Assembly (NCBI RefSeq): GCF_042432805.1
Contig: NZ_JBHLWO010000002.1
Location: forward strand, 1,860,001 to 1,924,000
Source of the DNA: Olivibacter oleidegradans
GTDB taxonomy: Bacteria; Bacteroidota; Bacteroidia; Sphingobacteriales; Sphingobacteriaceae
DNA: 64,000 nt
Direction of reading: 5' to 3'
Shown: positions 25,403 through 35,000 of the stretch, piece by piece
Numbering within the stretch: the first letter of the stretch is position 1
How the letters are laid out: each line of letters opens with the position of its first letter
Program-made: the position numbers and the translations under genes
The notes under the pieces: model-generated
The model's input: the letters and a program-made list of their open reading frames with translations, nothing else
Database searches by the model: none
What the model was told of the DNA's origin: nothing

Positions 25403-25963
25403 ATGAAGAAGAATCTTTTTTCAGCAATTACATTAACCGTCTTAACCATCATACTCTTTTCCGGAGTGTATACAAGTGTGGTATGGGCCATTGCACAAAT
25501 TTCACCGAATCGCGGAGAAGGCGAGATCGTTTTAATAGACGGAAAAAAATACTACACGAACATTGGCCAGTCGTTTACGGTAGACAAGTACTTTTATTCT
25601 CGGCCATCAGCGGTTGACTATAATGCGGCTGGCTCTGCCGGCAGTAATAAGGGGCCATCAAATCCGGAATACTTAGCAACTGTTCAAGCGCGCATCGATA
25701 CACTATTAAAGCATAATCCGGGAATTCGGAAAGCAGATATCCCGGTTGATTTGGTAACTGCAAGCGGTAGCGGTTTGGATCCCAATATCAGCGTTAAAGC
25801 TGCACAGGTGCAGATACAACGAATTGCCCGTATCCGTGGCATCGCTCCAGAAAAGATTGCTTCGTTAATCGCGAATCACACGGAAAAACCCGTATTGGGC
25901 ATGTTAGGACCCGAAAAAATCAATGTCCTTAAACTTAATTTAGCTTTAGATCATATACAATAA
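25403..25963 (+). CDS. kdpC: Potassium-transporting ATPase subunit C
   Basis: A 186-aa single-span subunit. The N-terminal span (LFSAITLTVLTIILFSGVYTS) is followed by a periplasmic domain with the family signatures FYSRPSAVDYNAAGSAGSNKGPSNP (in part: SRPSAVDYNAAGSAGSN), DLVTASGSGLDPNIS and PEKINVLKLNLAL at the C-terminus. KdpC raises the K+ affinity of the complex. It lies 18 bases after kdpB and 16 bases before the porin. Confidence 0.97.
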   Translation: MKKNLFSAITLTVLTIILFSGVYTSVVWAIAQISPNRGEGEIVLIDGKKYYTNIGQSFTVDKYFYSRPSAVDYNAAGSAGSNKGPSNPEYLATVQARIDTLLKHNPGIRKADIPVDLVTASGSGLDPNISVKAAQVQIQRIARIRGIAPEKIASLIANHTEKPVLGMLGPEKINVLKLNLALDHIQ

Positions 25964-25979
25964 CGATTTAATTATCAAG

Positions 25980-27059
25980 ATGAAACAAATTATTAGTGCC
26001 CTGGCATTTTTACTAAGTACACTCCATATATTCGCGCAAAACGATCATCAATCGCCGTTGACAATAAGTGGCTACGCTGAAATTTATTACTTGCATGATT
26101 TCAATCGTCCGTTGAGCAACACACGCCCAGGCTTTGTGTACAGCCACAATCGTACGGATGAGGTTAACGTAAATCTAGCTTTTGTAAAGGCGAATTATAC
26201 AAACGACAGGCTTCGCGCAAATGTGGCGCTCGCAGCGGGCACTTATATGAATGCCAACTATGCTGCTGAAACGGGTGTACTTAAAAACATCTATGAGGCC
26301 AATGTAGGTATAAAACTTTCAAAGCGTCATGAGCTTTGGCTTGATGCAGGGATTATGCCTTCTCATATTGGATTTGAAAGTGCTATTGGAAAAGATAATT
26401 GGACCTTAACAAGAAGCCTACTAGCAGATAACTCGCCCTATTTTGAGACAGGCACAAAATTGAATTATACCAGTGCAGATGGCAAGTGGTACCTAGCAGC
26501 ACTTTATCTTAATGGTTGGCAGCGTATCCAACGGGTAGACGGTAACACAACGCCTGCATTTGGTCATCAGCTTACCTTCAAAGCCAACGATGCCATTACC
26601 TTAAATAGTAGTTCTTTTATAGGAAGTGACAAAGCAGACAGCGTACGACAGATGCGTTACTTTCATAACTTTTATGCGCAATTCCAGCTGAATGAACGTC
26701 TCGGTATTATTGCGGGCTTCGATTTCGGAGCTGAACAGGATGAAAAAGGCAGCAGCAAATATCATACATGGTATACACCCATCATCATCGCCCGCTATGG
26801 CCTTACACAAAATCTCTCTATTACTGCTCGTGGAGAATATTATCAAGATAAAGAGGGTGTAATAATTTCAACCGAAAACCCGGCAGGATTTAGTACTTGG
26901 GGTTATTCCATGAATGTCGATTATCAATTGTTTCCAAATGTAGTCTGGAGAACGGAAATCAGACGGCTGGCAAGTAAAGATGAGATTTTCATTAAACGGA
27001 ACCAATCGGCCACTTCTAACAGTACGACGCTTGCAACAGCACTTGCATTGAGCTTTTAA
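25980..27059 (+). CDS. Outer-membrane porin of the kdp operon
   Basis: A 359-aa beta-barrel protein with a signal peptide (MKQIISALAFLLSTLHIFAQ) and alternating beta-strand pattern throughout, ending ALALSF, a typical outer-membrane C-terminus with terminal aromatic. The sequence LTISGYAEIYYLHDFNRPLS and later EYYQDKEGVI fit the porin family often found in Bacteroidota kdp operons. It starts 16 bases after kdpC, so it is almost surely co-transcribed. It probably lets K+ cross the outer membrane when KdpFABC is induced (inference from context; family channels are not ion-specific by sequence alone). Confidence 0.85.
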   Translation: MKQIISALAFLLSTLHIFAQNDHQSPLTISGYAEIYYLHDFNRPLSNTRPGFVYSHNRTDEVNVNLAFVKANYTNDRLRANVALAAGTYMNANYAAETGVLKNIYEANVGIKLSKRHELWLDAGIMPSHIGFESAIGKDNWTLTRSLLADNSPYFETGTKLNYTSADGKWYLAALYLNGWQRIQRVDGNTTPAFGHQLTFKANDAITLNSSSFIGSDKADSVRQMRYFHNFYAQFQLNERLGIIAGFDFGAEQDEKGSSKYHTWYTPIIIARYGLTQNLSITARGEYYQDKEGVIISTENPAGFSTWGYSMNVDYQLFPNVVWRTEIRRLASKDEIFIKRNQSATSNSTTLATALALSF

Positions 27060-27100
27060 TACTTATTGGCCACTTCCGATAATATAATGCATCAACACAT

Positions 27101-27151
27101 GAAGATAACGTCAATTACATCTATTTTTGGTGAAAGGAATACGTTATCTTC
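27101..27151. promoter_or_regulatory. Inverted repeat flanking a -7-like element before kdpD
   Basis: Perfect 11-bp arms GAAGATAACGT (27101-27111) and ACGTTATCTTC (27141-27151), 29 bases apart. Between them lies TATTTTTG (27122-27129), a match to TAnnTTTG, though no TTG sits at the -33 position. It may be an operator straddling an internal promoter for the sensor genes, or a hairpin in the operon transcript. Confidence 0.4.
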
Positions 27152-27187
27152 TATAAGTAGACATATCATTTCTTCAAAAGCAAGCAA

Positions 27188-28312
27188 ATGGAAGAAGAGA
27201 ACCAACAAGCTGCACATTTTCTCGACCTGATAAAGAAATCACGGCAGGGAAAGTTCAAAGTGTATATAGGAATGAGCGCAGGCGTAGGCAAAACCTATAG
27301 AATGCTGCAGGAAGCACATATGCTACTTAGAAACGGCATAGATGTAAAGATCGCTTATGTAGAAACCCATAACCGTACGGAAACGCAAGCCTTGTTGGCA
27401 GGTTTACCGATTATCCAACGACGCAAACTATTTTACCGAGGCAAGGAACTAGAAGAATTAGATGTTCAGGGCGTACTAAATTTAAGGCCGGAAGTCGTCA
27501 TCATTGATGAATTGGCACATACCAATATAGAAGGAAGCAAGAATGAAAAACGATGGCAAGATGTTTTGGAAATTATTGAATCCGGCATCAACGTCATCAG
27601 CGCTGTCAATATTCAGCATATTGAAAGCTTAAATGATGACATACGAAAAATTACAGGAATTGAAGTTAAAGAGCGTATTCCTGACAAAATTATCACATTA
27701 GCCGATGAGGTTGTCAACATTGATTTGACAGCGGACGAACTAATCGATCGCTTAAAAGAAGGAAAGATTTATACGGCAGACAAGATAGAAACCGCTTTAC
27801 AGAATTTTTTTAGGAATGACCATATCCTTCAATTACGGGAGCTCGCATTAAAGGAAGTGGCGGGCCATGTCGAACGAAAAGTTGATGCCGTAGTGCCACC
27901 ATTAGAGGCGTTGCGATCCGAGCGCTTCCTGGCCTGTATTAGTAGCAATGAACAAAAAGCGAAAACGGTCATCCGTAAAACGGCTAGGTTAGCCAGCTAT
28001 TACAATGGACAATGGTATGTGCTCTATGTGCAAACGCCCAAAGAGGCTACCGTAAAAATACCTTTGGATAAACAACGTTATCTCATTAACAATTTGAAAC
28101 TCGCAACAGAATTGGGCGGAACGGTATTGCAGATACAACATAAGAATGTACCGCTTGCTATCTCTGAATTAGCGATCAAGTACAAAGTAACCACAGTCTG
28201 TATCGGCAAACCGCGTCTCAATCTGTTTCGCATTATTTTAGCAACGGGTATCTTCAATCAATTATTAAGAAAATTATCTGACAATGATATCGATCTTATT
28301 ATTTTATCTTGA
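27188..28312 (+). CDS. kdpD: KdpD-type sensor protein lacking the kinase half
   Basis: A 374-aa cytoplasmic protein equal to the N-terminal part of E. coli KdpD. The KdpD domain covers about 18-230 with Walker A GMSAGVGKT (28-36) and a Walker-B-like VVIIDELAHTN (about 103-113). It is followed by a universal-stress-protein domain (about 245-374) ending in LRKLSDNDIDLIIL. There are no DUF4118 membrane spans and no histidine kinase; these functions appear to be supplied by the next gene, which starts 68 bases later. In E. coli these parts sense K+ and c-di-AMP/ATP status. Split KdpD is frequent in Bacteroidota, so this is a natural arrangement and not a broken gene. Confidence 0.92.
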   Translation: MEEENQQAAHFLDLIKKSRQGKFKVYIGMSAGVGKTYRMLQEAHMLLRNGIDVKIAYVETHNRTETQALLAGLPIIQRRKLFYRGKELEELDVQGVLNLRPEVVIIDELAHTNIEGSKNEKRWQDVLEIIESGINVISAVNIQHIESLNDDIRKITGIEVKERIPDKIITLADEVVNIDLTADELIDRLKEGKIYTADKIETALQNFFRNDHILQLRELALKEVAGHVERKVDAVVPPLEALRSERFLACISSNEQKAKTVIRKTARLASYYNGQWYVLYVQTPKEATVKIPLDKQRYLINNLKLATELGGTVLQIQHKNVPLAISELAIKYKVTTVCIGKPRLNLFRIILATGIFNQLLRKLSDNDIDLIILS

Positions 28313-28380
28313 TCCTACTAAATTGTAACGTGTATACTTGTCTAACGAACGTCGCATATAGGAATGTTAAAAAAAACCGA

Positions 28381-30108
28381 ATGAAAACGAAGACTAAACT
28401 TACCTTGGGAGTAGGACTTCTCTTTTTGTTGATCGTACTGCTTTCTGTCATTAGCATTTGGTACGTCAATGCATTAAAGAAGGACACAGAGAATATCTTA
28501 GTTGCCAATTATAAAACCTTGGCGTATTCGAGACAAATGTTGATCGCACTCGACGATATTCCCGAACGTGCAGGTTCATTGGATACCTTTCGATCAAATC
28601 TTGAAAAACAACTGGCTAATCTCACTGAACCGGGAGAAAGAGAAGCGACGAACAAACTAAAAGCGCATTTTAACGAGCTTATTCGCGACTCAGGAAAAAA
28701 CGACGCCTATTATAAATTAATAAGACAAGATATAGGTGAGATCATGCGACTCAACATGAATGCCATCGCTCGCAAAAGCGATGCTGCTTCTCTAACCGCT
28801 GAAAATGCCAACATATGGATAGGTACTACCGGCGCCCTTTGTTTTATTATTGCTTTTACCTTGTTAATAAATTTACCTGGCAACATTGCCAATCCAATTC
28901 GGGAGCTCACCAATAGCATTAGAGAAATTACTGCCCATAACTACCATCAGCGGGTGCATTTTGAAAGCAATAACGAATTTGGGGAGCTGGCTCATTCCTT
29001 CAATATCATGGCAGAAAAGTTAGAAGAATACGCCGGGAGCAACCTGTCGCGACTTCTAATGGAAAAGAAGCGGATAGAAACGTTGATTAACAATATGCAC
29101 GATCCGGTTATCGGTTTGGATGAAAATCAGGTAGTGATCTTTACAAACAATGAGGCCTTACAAATAGTAGGTTTTAAGAAAGAAGAAGTTATAGGAAAAA
29201 AAATAATCGAGCTTGCGTTGTATAACGACCTCTTACGTCTACTCGCAAAAGATTTAAACCTTCAAGAGACGAAGCCAACCAAAAAAGAACCCATCAAGAT
29301 TTTTGCAGATGGCAAGGAGAGCTTCTTCGAAAAGGAACATATCCCAATAAATATCGTCCCTACGGGCGAAACTAGACCGCAGTTTATCGGCCATGTGATT
29401 ATGCTTAAGAATATCACTCCGTTTAGAGAACTTGATTTGGCTAAAACTAATTTTATTGCAACAGTTTCCCATGAATTGAAGACGCCCATTTCATCAATCA
29501 AGATGAGTTTAGAACTGCTGAACAACAAACTTACCGGGTCATTAAATAACGAACAACAGCAGTTGGTAGCCGGAATTGCGGAAGATAGTAATCGGTTATT
29601 ACTGATAACCGGTGAGCTCTTAAATATGTCGCAAGTGGAAACGGGAAATATACAATTGAACCTTCGGCAAAGCAAACCTGAAGAGATTCTTCATTATGCA
29701 TTGTCAGCAGTACAAACTGCCGCCGATCATAAAATGATCCACTTCGATCTGCAAGTAGAAGATCCATTACCGAACGTGAAAGTAGATCCCGAAAAAACAG
29801 CGTGGGTCCTGACAAATTTTTTAAGCAATGCCATTCGTTACTCGCCCGAACAGGGCACCATTATTATTTCAATCCGTTTGGAGGCTAAGGTGTTACGCTT
29901 CAGTGTAAAGGATAATGGCAGAGGCATTGACGAGCGGTATACGCAACGCATTTTTGAGCGCTATTTTCAAATTCCCGGTAGTAATCGCTCGGGCTCGGGT
30001 TTAGGCTTAGCAATTAGCAAAGAGTTTATAGAAGCACAGGGAGGTGAAATCGGTGTTGAAAGTGCGCTTGGTATTGGCAGCACTTTTTATTTCAGTTTTC
30101 CGGTTTAG
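28381..30108 (+). CDS. Membrane histidine kinase (HAMP-PAS-HisKA-HATPase) paired with KdpD
   Basis: A 575-aa sensor kinase. A first membrane span at about 8-30 and a second at about 140-162 enclose a periplasmic helical domain. HAMP (about 165-215), a PAS domain (about 235-350), HisKA with H364 in TVSHELKTPISSIK, and HATPase_c follow (N box NFLSNAIRYSPEQ, G1 DNGRGIDERY, G2 GSGLGLAISKEF). The ATG at 28381 was preferred to an upstream in-frame ATG at 28309 that overlaps kdpD and adds 24 atypical residues. It is probably the phosphodonor part of a split KdpD system. No receiver protein is adjacent; the closest candidate is the sigma-54 response regulator at 43046-44383. Confidence 0.93.
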   Translation: MKTKTKLTLGVGLLFLLIVLLSVISIWYVNALKKDTENILVANYKTLAYSRQMLIALDDIPERAGSLDTFRSNLEKQLANLTEPGEREATNKLKAHFNELIRDSGKNDAYYKLIRQDIGEIMRLNMNAIARKSDAASLTAENANIWIGTTGALCFIIAFTLLINLPGNIANPIRELTNSIREITAHNYHQRVHFESNNEFGELAHSFNIMAEKLEEYAGSNLSRLLMEKKRIETLINNMHDPVIGLDENQVVIFTNNEALQIVGFKKEEVIGKKIIELALYNDLLRLLAKDLNLQETKPTKKEPIKIFADGKESFFEKEHIPINIVPTGETRPQFIGHVIMLKNITPFRELDLAKTNFIATVSHELKTPISSIKMSLELLNNKLTGSLNNEQQQLVAGIAEDSNRLLLITGELLNMSQVETGNIQLNLRQSKPEEILHYALSAVQTAADHKMIHFDLQVEDPLPNVKVDPEKTAWVLTNFLSNAIRYSPEQGTIIISIRLEAKVLRFSVKDNGRGIDERYTQRIFERYFQIPGSNRSGSGLGLAISKEFIEAQGGEIGVESALGIGSTFYFSFPV

Positions 30109-30165
30109 TGGCGTAACATTCGTTATATTGGCCTATCTAATCTGTTCATTTAATACTACTATGCA

Positions 30166-30888
30166 ATGACAGGAAAGAGAATCGTTATCGTGGGTGCAAG
30201 TTCCGGCATTGGCAGCGTTTTAGCAACGCTTTTAGCGGCCAAGGGCAATGCTCTCGGTATTACCGGAAGACGTGGTGCATTGTTGTATGAATTAAAAAAC
30301 AAGTATCCGGGCAATATTTATGTCTCTTCATTTGACATTCAAGAAACCCACACCTGCCCTGGGTATCTCGAAGAATTAGTGCAGCAGATGGGCGGCCTGG
30401 ATCTGTTAATTATAAGTGCAGGAAACGGAGAAGTGAATGAGGCGCTTGATTTTTCTGTGGAAAATGAAATGATAGCACTTAATGTGTGTGGCTTCACCTG
30501 TGTGGCCGATTGGGCTTTCAATTATTTCCTTCAACAAGGTTACGGGCATCTGGTCGCCATCACCTCCCTTGCAGGCTTACGAGGTAGCAGACAGGCCCCC
30601 GCTTATAGTGCTACTAAAGCTTACCAAATTCGGTACTTAGAAAGTCTTCGCCAAAAAGCTTTTCATTTGCAAAAAGAGATTATTGTTACTGATATTTGCC
30701 CGGGCTTTGTAGACACGCCTATGGCCAAATCGCCCGTTAAATTTTGGGTAGCCCCTGTCGAAAAAGCAGCGAAGCAGATCGTCCAAGCGATTGACAGAAG
30801 GAAGAACACGGCGTACATAACCCGTCGATGGCAAATTATTGCATGGATATACCGTTATTTACCCGACTTTATACATAAGCGTTTGTAA
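30166..30888 (+). CDS. Short-chain dehydrogenase/reductase (SDR)
   Basis: A 240-aa classical SDR. The NAD(P)-binding glycine motif is VGASSGIG (G10, G14, G16). Further landmarks are DLLIISAGNGE (NNAG-like), a catalytic Ser in AITSLAGLRG and YSATKAYQ with the YxxxK pair, then DICPGFVDTPMA. It lies 57 bases after the histidine kinase gene and could be transcribed with it. Substrate unknown; the family covers sugars, ketoacyl groups and many alcohols. Confidence 0.9.
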   Translation: MTGKRIVIVGASSGIGSVLATLLAAKGNALGITGRRGALLYELKNKYPGNIYVSSFDIQETHTCPGYLEELVQQMGGLDLLIISAGNGEVNEALDFSVENEMIALNVCGFTCVADWAFNYFLQQGYGHLVAITSLAGLRGSRQAPAYSATKAYQIRYLESLRQKAFHLQKEIIVTDICPGFVDTPMAKSPVKFWVAPVEKAAKQIVQAIDRRKNTAYITRRWQIIAWIYRYLPDFIHKRL

Positions 30889-30964
30889 TTTTCTATATTA
30901 AGTAGACCCAATTAAAATTATTGTATTTGGTTTCAGTCACTTAGTGGTTGCGCAGCAAATATCA

Positions 30965-30995
30965 TTTGACAAATTGAAACTTAGGACTATATTTG
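30965..30995 (+). promoter_or_regulatory. Promoter of tRNA-Pro
   Basis: TTTG at 30965-30968 and TATATTTG at 30988-30995 with a 19-base spacer, a near-ideal Bacteroidota housekeeping promoter. The tRNA begins 27 bases after the -7 element. Confidence 0.75.
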
Positions 30996-31021
30996 CAGCG
31001 CATTCAAGTTGATACCAACAT

Positions 31022-31095
31022 CGGGGTGTAGCGTAGCCCGGTATCGCGCCACATTTGGGATGTGGAGGTCGTAGGTTCGAATCCTGCCACCCCGA
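31022..31095 (+). tRNA. tRNA-Pro (anticodon TGG)
   Basis: A complete cloverleaf. The acceptor stem pairs CGGGGTG (31022-31028) with CACCCCG (31088-31094), discriminator A31095. The anticodon stem is CCACA/TGTGG around TTTGGGA, giving anticodon TGG for proline. The T arm carries GGTTCGAATCC. The 3' CCA is not encoded. Confidence 0.96.
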
Positions 31096-31102
31096 CAGCT
31101 AA

Positions 31103-31128
31103 AAAGCTCTTGCGAAAGCAAGGGCTTT
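31103..31128 (+). terminator. Intrinsic terminator after tRNA-Pro
   Basis: Stem AAAGCTCTTGC (31103-31113) with GCAAGGGCTTT (31118-31128), GAAA tetraloop, one G-U pair, followed by a T-rich tail (CGTTGTTTAT). The second arm also belongs to a larger inverted repeat (31123-31138 with 31167-31182) that leads into the tandem array. Confidence 0.65.
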
Positions 31129-31185
31129 CGTTGTTTATAACGAACCGAGTTTACTCGGGTGAGTAAATAAACAACGAAAGCCAAA

Positions 31186-31830
31186 GCACGGAGTGCGAAG
31201 CTTTTTGGCTGTCATCCCCCCAACTCAGGATCACCGAGCGGAGCGAGGTAATCCTAAATCGGGCTTGCTCGAACACACTGTAAAACAACGAAAGCCCAAG
31301 CACGGAGTGCGAAGCTTTTTGGCTGTCATCTCCCCAATTCAGGATCACCGAGCGGAGCGAGGTAATCCTGCAGCGAACCAAGCCTGCTTGAGTGAGCTAT
31401 AAACCACAATGCCCAAGCACGGAGTGCGAAGCTTTTTGGCTGTCATCTCCCCAACTCAGGATCACCGAGCGGAGCGAGGTAATCCTGCAGCGAACCAAGC
31501 CTGCTTGAGTGAGCTATAAACCACAATGCCAAAGCACGGAGTGCGAAGCTTTTTGGCTGTCATCCCCCCAACTCAGGATCACCGAGCGGAGCGAGGTAAT
31601 CCTAAATCGGGCTTGCTCGAACACACTGTAAAACAACGAAAGCCCAAGCACGGAGTGCGAAGCTTTTTGGCTGTCATCTCCCCAATTCAGGATCACCGAG
31701 CGGAGCGAGGTAATCCTGCAGCGAACCAAGCCTGCTTGAGTGAGCTATAAACCACAATGCCCAAGCACGGAGTGCGAAGCTTTTTAGCTGTCATCCTCCC
31801 CTTTTCAGGATCACCGAGCGGAGCGAAGTC
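31186..31830. repeat. Tandem array of six 114/117-bp REP-like hairpin units
   Basis: The core GCACGGAGTGCGAAGCTTTT begins at 31186, 31300, 31417, 31534, 31648 and 31765, so spacings are 114, 117, 117, 114 and 117. Two unit types occur: the 114-bp type has TAAATCGGGCTTGCTCGAAC in its linker, the 117-bp type GCAGCGAACCAAGCCTGCTT. Their order and the near identity of 31186-31416 to 31534-31764 point to a 348-bp segmental duplication. Each unit contains two hairpins: CCAAAGC / GCTTTTTGG around ACGGAGTGCGAA, and AGGATCACC / GGTAATCCT around GAGCGGAGCGA. Apparent ORFs in both directions are by-products of the repeat. The last unit degenerates after 31810. Confidence 0.9.
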
Positions 31831-31904
31831 CTCTTTCAAAAGACCATGTCTCTACAAACACACCACGAACTTTTAAAATAATTTCTTTTTTTCCATTTTA
31901 TTTT

Positions 31905-31932
31905 TACTTTTGCATAACTAGTATAGACTAGT
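31905..31932 (+). promoter_or_regulatory. Promoter and operator candidate of the second PUL
   Basis: TACTTTTG (31905-31912) is a perfect -7 element; no clear TTG is seen at -33. Directly after it, over the expected start point, lies ACTAGT-ATAG-ACTAGT (31917-31932), two copies of a self-complementary hexamer 10 bases apart, suited to a dimeric repressor or activator. The GntR protein of this locus is the likely partner (inference). The leader to the SusC start is about 140 bases. Confidence 0.5.
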
Positions 31933-32061
31933 ACAGAATAGAATACGCTAACCTATACAATGATAAAAGTATAATACTGATGTAATGTACCTACAATGAA
32001 CCTAATGTCGCAGTGGGCGTAAAGGACCCCTATTTACAAATTATAAAACCTGTTAAAAATC

Positions 32062-35000
32062 ATGATTCTAACTTTAAAAAGATGGTATTGTGCTATAGCA
32101 AGCACAAAAGCAGCGTTCGCTTTCAGTTTGCTGCTTTTATTTGGAACTGCAACTTCGGCACAACAAATGACAATGACCGGAAGCATCTTGGACAGTCTAA
32201 CCCGCGAAAGCCTACCGGGTGTTTCCATTAAGGTAAAAGGCAGTACAAATGGCACAGCATCAAACGCGAACGGGCAGTATTCCATCACTGTAGCTCCAGA
32301 TGCTATTCTCGTAATTACGTATATTGGTTATCAACCTAAGGAATTACGTGTTTCAAATGCGGTTTCCGACATCTTACTTCAACCGCAAGGGTTTGAGCTG
32401 GAAGATGTCGTTGTTGTCGGAACCCGAATAAAGAAGAGCGATCTTACCGGAGCCATTGGATCGATCAGTGAAAAACAACTAAAGGAAATTCCAACAACCG
32501 ATCTTACAACTGCCATGCAAGGAAAAGTGCCCGGTTTATATATTGCCCGTTCCAATGCCACACCGGGAGAAGATGTAACGATCAAAGTGCGCGGTACCAA
32601 CTCAATCTCTTACGGTACCAATCCCGTTTATGTAATTGATGGTATTGTAGCGGAAGAAGGTATTCGAATGATCAATCCGGATGACATTGCGTCCATAGAA
32701 GTTTTAAAAGATGCCTCGTCTACCGCTTTATACGGATCAAAGGCATCAAATGGTGTCATTGTCATAACTACAAAAAGGGGGCAGCAAGGGGAAGGAAAAG
32801 TTAGTTACAGCGGTTTTGCTACCATAAGCAACTATCAGAATCGCATCAAATTATTGGATGCCCGTCAAATGTATGATCTACGTATAGACGCTTACGCAAA
32901 TGCCTATATGGATGAAAATCCGAATGCTGATCGCCAAGCTTATATTGATAATTTCTTAACAAAAACAGATATAGCAGGCGCAATCTTTTCTCCGGAAGAA
33001 TTATACAATGGCCAGAACAACATTACCAGTGATTGGCTCGATGCTATTACACGAACCGGCCTGGAACAGAACCACTCATTAAATTTTTCCGGTGGCGATA
33101 ATAAATCGAACTACTTTTTGGGATTTTCATATTCGGATAATAAGGGTGTGCTTGATGTATCTCGTTACAAACGGATTAGTGGCCGTTTCAATTATGAGCG
33201 ACAAATCAAGTCGTGGTTAAAGGTGGGTACCAATACGAGTATTTCGCGCGGAGATAAAAATCGCTTGGATGCAAACGCTTATTCCACCGCCTTAATGGCC
33301 AATCCTATGCAAACGATTGATACCGATCGGTTGTATATGGCTTTCCAAGGCGTATCACAGATGGGAAATTACAATCCTATATTAACGAAAGATTTGCTTA
33401 GTGAGGAAATACATAGCCGGATTTTAACAACCAATTTTTTAGAGGCCAAGCCCGTGGAAGGGCTCAATGTACGCACATCCTTATCCGCAGATATTTATAA
33501 TAAACAAGATAACAGTTATATTCCGAGCAATATCGGTCAATCCATGCGCGACAATTACAATGGAAGGGGTTGGCAATGGCGTGGAGTTACGGAGTACTGG
33601 CAATGGGATAATTCGATCAGCTACGATAAGTCCTTTGGCAAGAACCGTCTTTTTGGATTAATTAGCACAAGTATGTCAAAAACGCGAACCAATGCCATTG
33701 ATATGACCGGTTATAACTACCCTACTGACATATTGGGTTATAAAGGTATGGGATTGGCCAGCGACCGCGAACGTAATACTATCAACTCCGATTATGTAAC
33801 CAACACCCTGGCTTCCATTATCGCTCGGATCAATTACTCATATGATGGCAAATACTTGTTAACTGCAACAGTGCGCCGCGATGGAAGTTCGCGATTTGGA
33901 GATGGAAACAAATGGGGCACCTTTCCTTCCCTATCGCTCGGTTGGAATATGCGAGAAGAAAGCTTTCTAAAAAATGCAAGCTGGTTGGATCAATTGAAAT
34001 TGCGAGCGGGTTTTGGCTTGCTGGGAAACCAAAATATACCAAACTACACTTATATGACCATCTACCAACCTGCTTATTCGAACGGCGTTGTCGGATTCGC
34101 TCCGGAAGATAACCGATTCGGTAATCCAGCCTTAAGATGGGAAAAACAAAAACAATACAATGCAGGTTTCGACCTGAGCATTTTAAACAATAGGCTATCC
34201 TTCACCGGTGATGTGTTTTATATGCGGAATACGGATCTGCTAATGCGTATGGCCCTTTGGCCGTCGTTCGGTTACGATTATCAAATTGCTAATGTAGGAG
34301 AGCTAGCTAACAAAGGTTTGGAATTCAGTTTTAATGCCTTAGTTATCAACTCCAAAGATTTTCAGTGGCGTATCTCAGGTAATATTGCACACGATAAAAA
34401 TACCGTTAAAAAGTTGGTCAATGGTGTCAACGTATTATGGAACGGCGGTAACATTATGGCACGAGACGGTAATTTATTTGTTGGGCAGTCGCTTAACACC
34501 TTCTATACATTTAAGGCCGAAAAAATCGCTCAACAAATGGATATGGACCGCATTAACGGTATGACCTTTTATAACGGTTACATTGTACGGCCGGGAGATA
34601 TTCTGCCAGCTGACCTAGACGGCGACGGAAAAATCACAGCCGAAAATGATATGGCAATCGTCGGCAAAGCAGATCCTAAATTTTATGGTGGCTTCAACAC
34701 CAACATTGCTTATAAAAACCTGTCCCTCAACGCGGTATTCACCTATTCTTACGGGGCAAAAAAGTTTAATGGGCAATGGGATGCGTTAATGGACGGTTCT
34801 GCCAGCTTTACCCCTGCAAGTATCGATCAACTTAATCGTTGGACCCCTGAAAATACGGATACGGATGTCCCTAGAGCCTATCGCGGAAACAAATTTAATC
34901 GATTTGGATACGGCTCTACCGATTGGGCGATGTTAGATGCCTCTTTTATACGTTTAGCGGCATTGAACCTAACATATAATTTTCCCGGTAAATCAATAGG

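Noticed and set aside
28309..28380. Upstream start of the histidine kinase overlapping kdpD
   Set aside because: It adds 24 residues before a standard basic-then-hydrophobic N-terminus; the ATG at 28381 is more natural.
31151..31750. ORFs of 69-76 aa on both strands inside the tandem array
   Set aside because: They arise from the repeat itself; the encoded peptides repeat within and between frames and are present on both strands, as expected of hairpin DNA.
31186..31830. Possible CRISPR array
   Set aside because: The period is 114-117 bases and almost the whole unit is repeated; there are no short repeats with unique spacers and no cas genes.
30900..32061. tRNA-Pro as integration site of a mobile element carrying the second PUL
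   Set aside because: No repeat of the tRNA 3' end was found downstream and no integrase gene is present; the array is not an attachment-site duplication.
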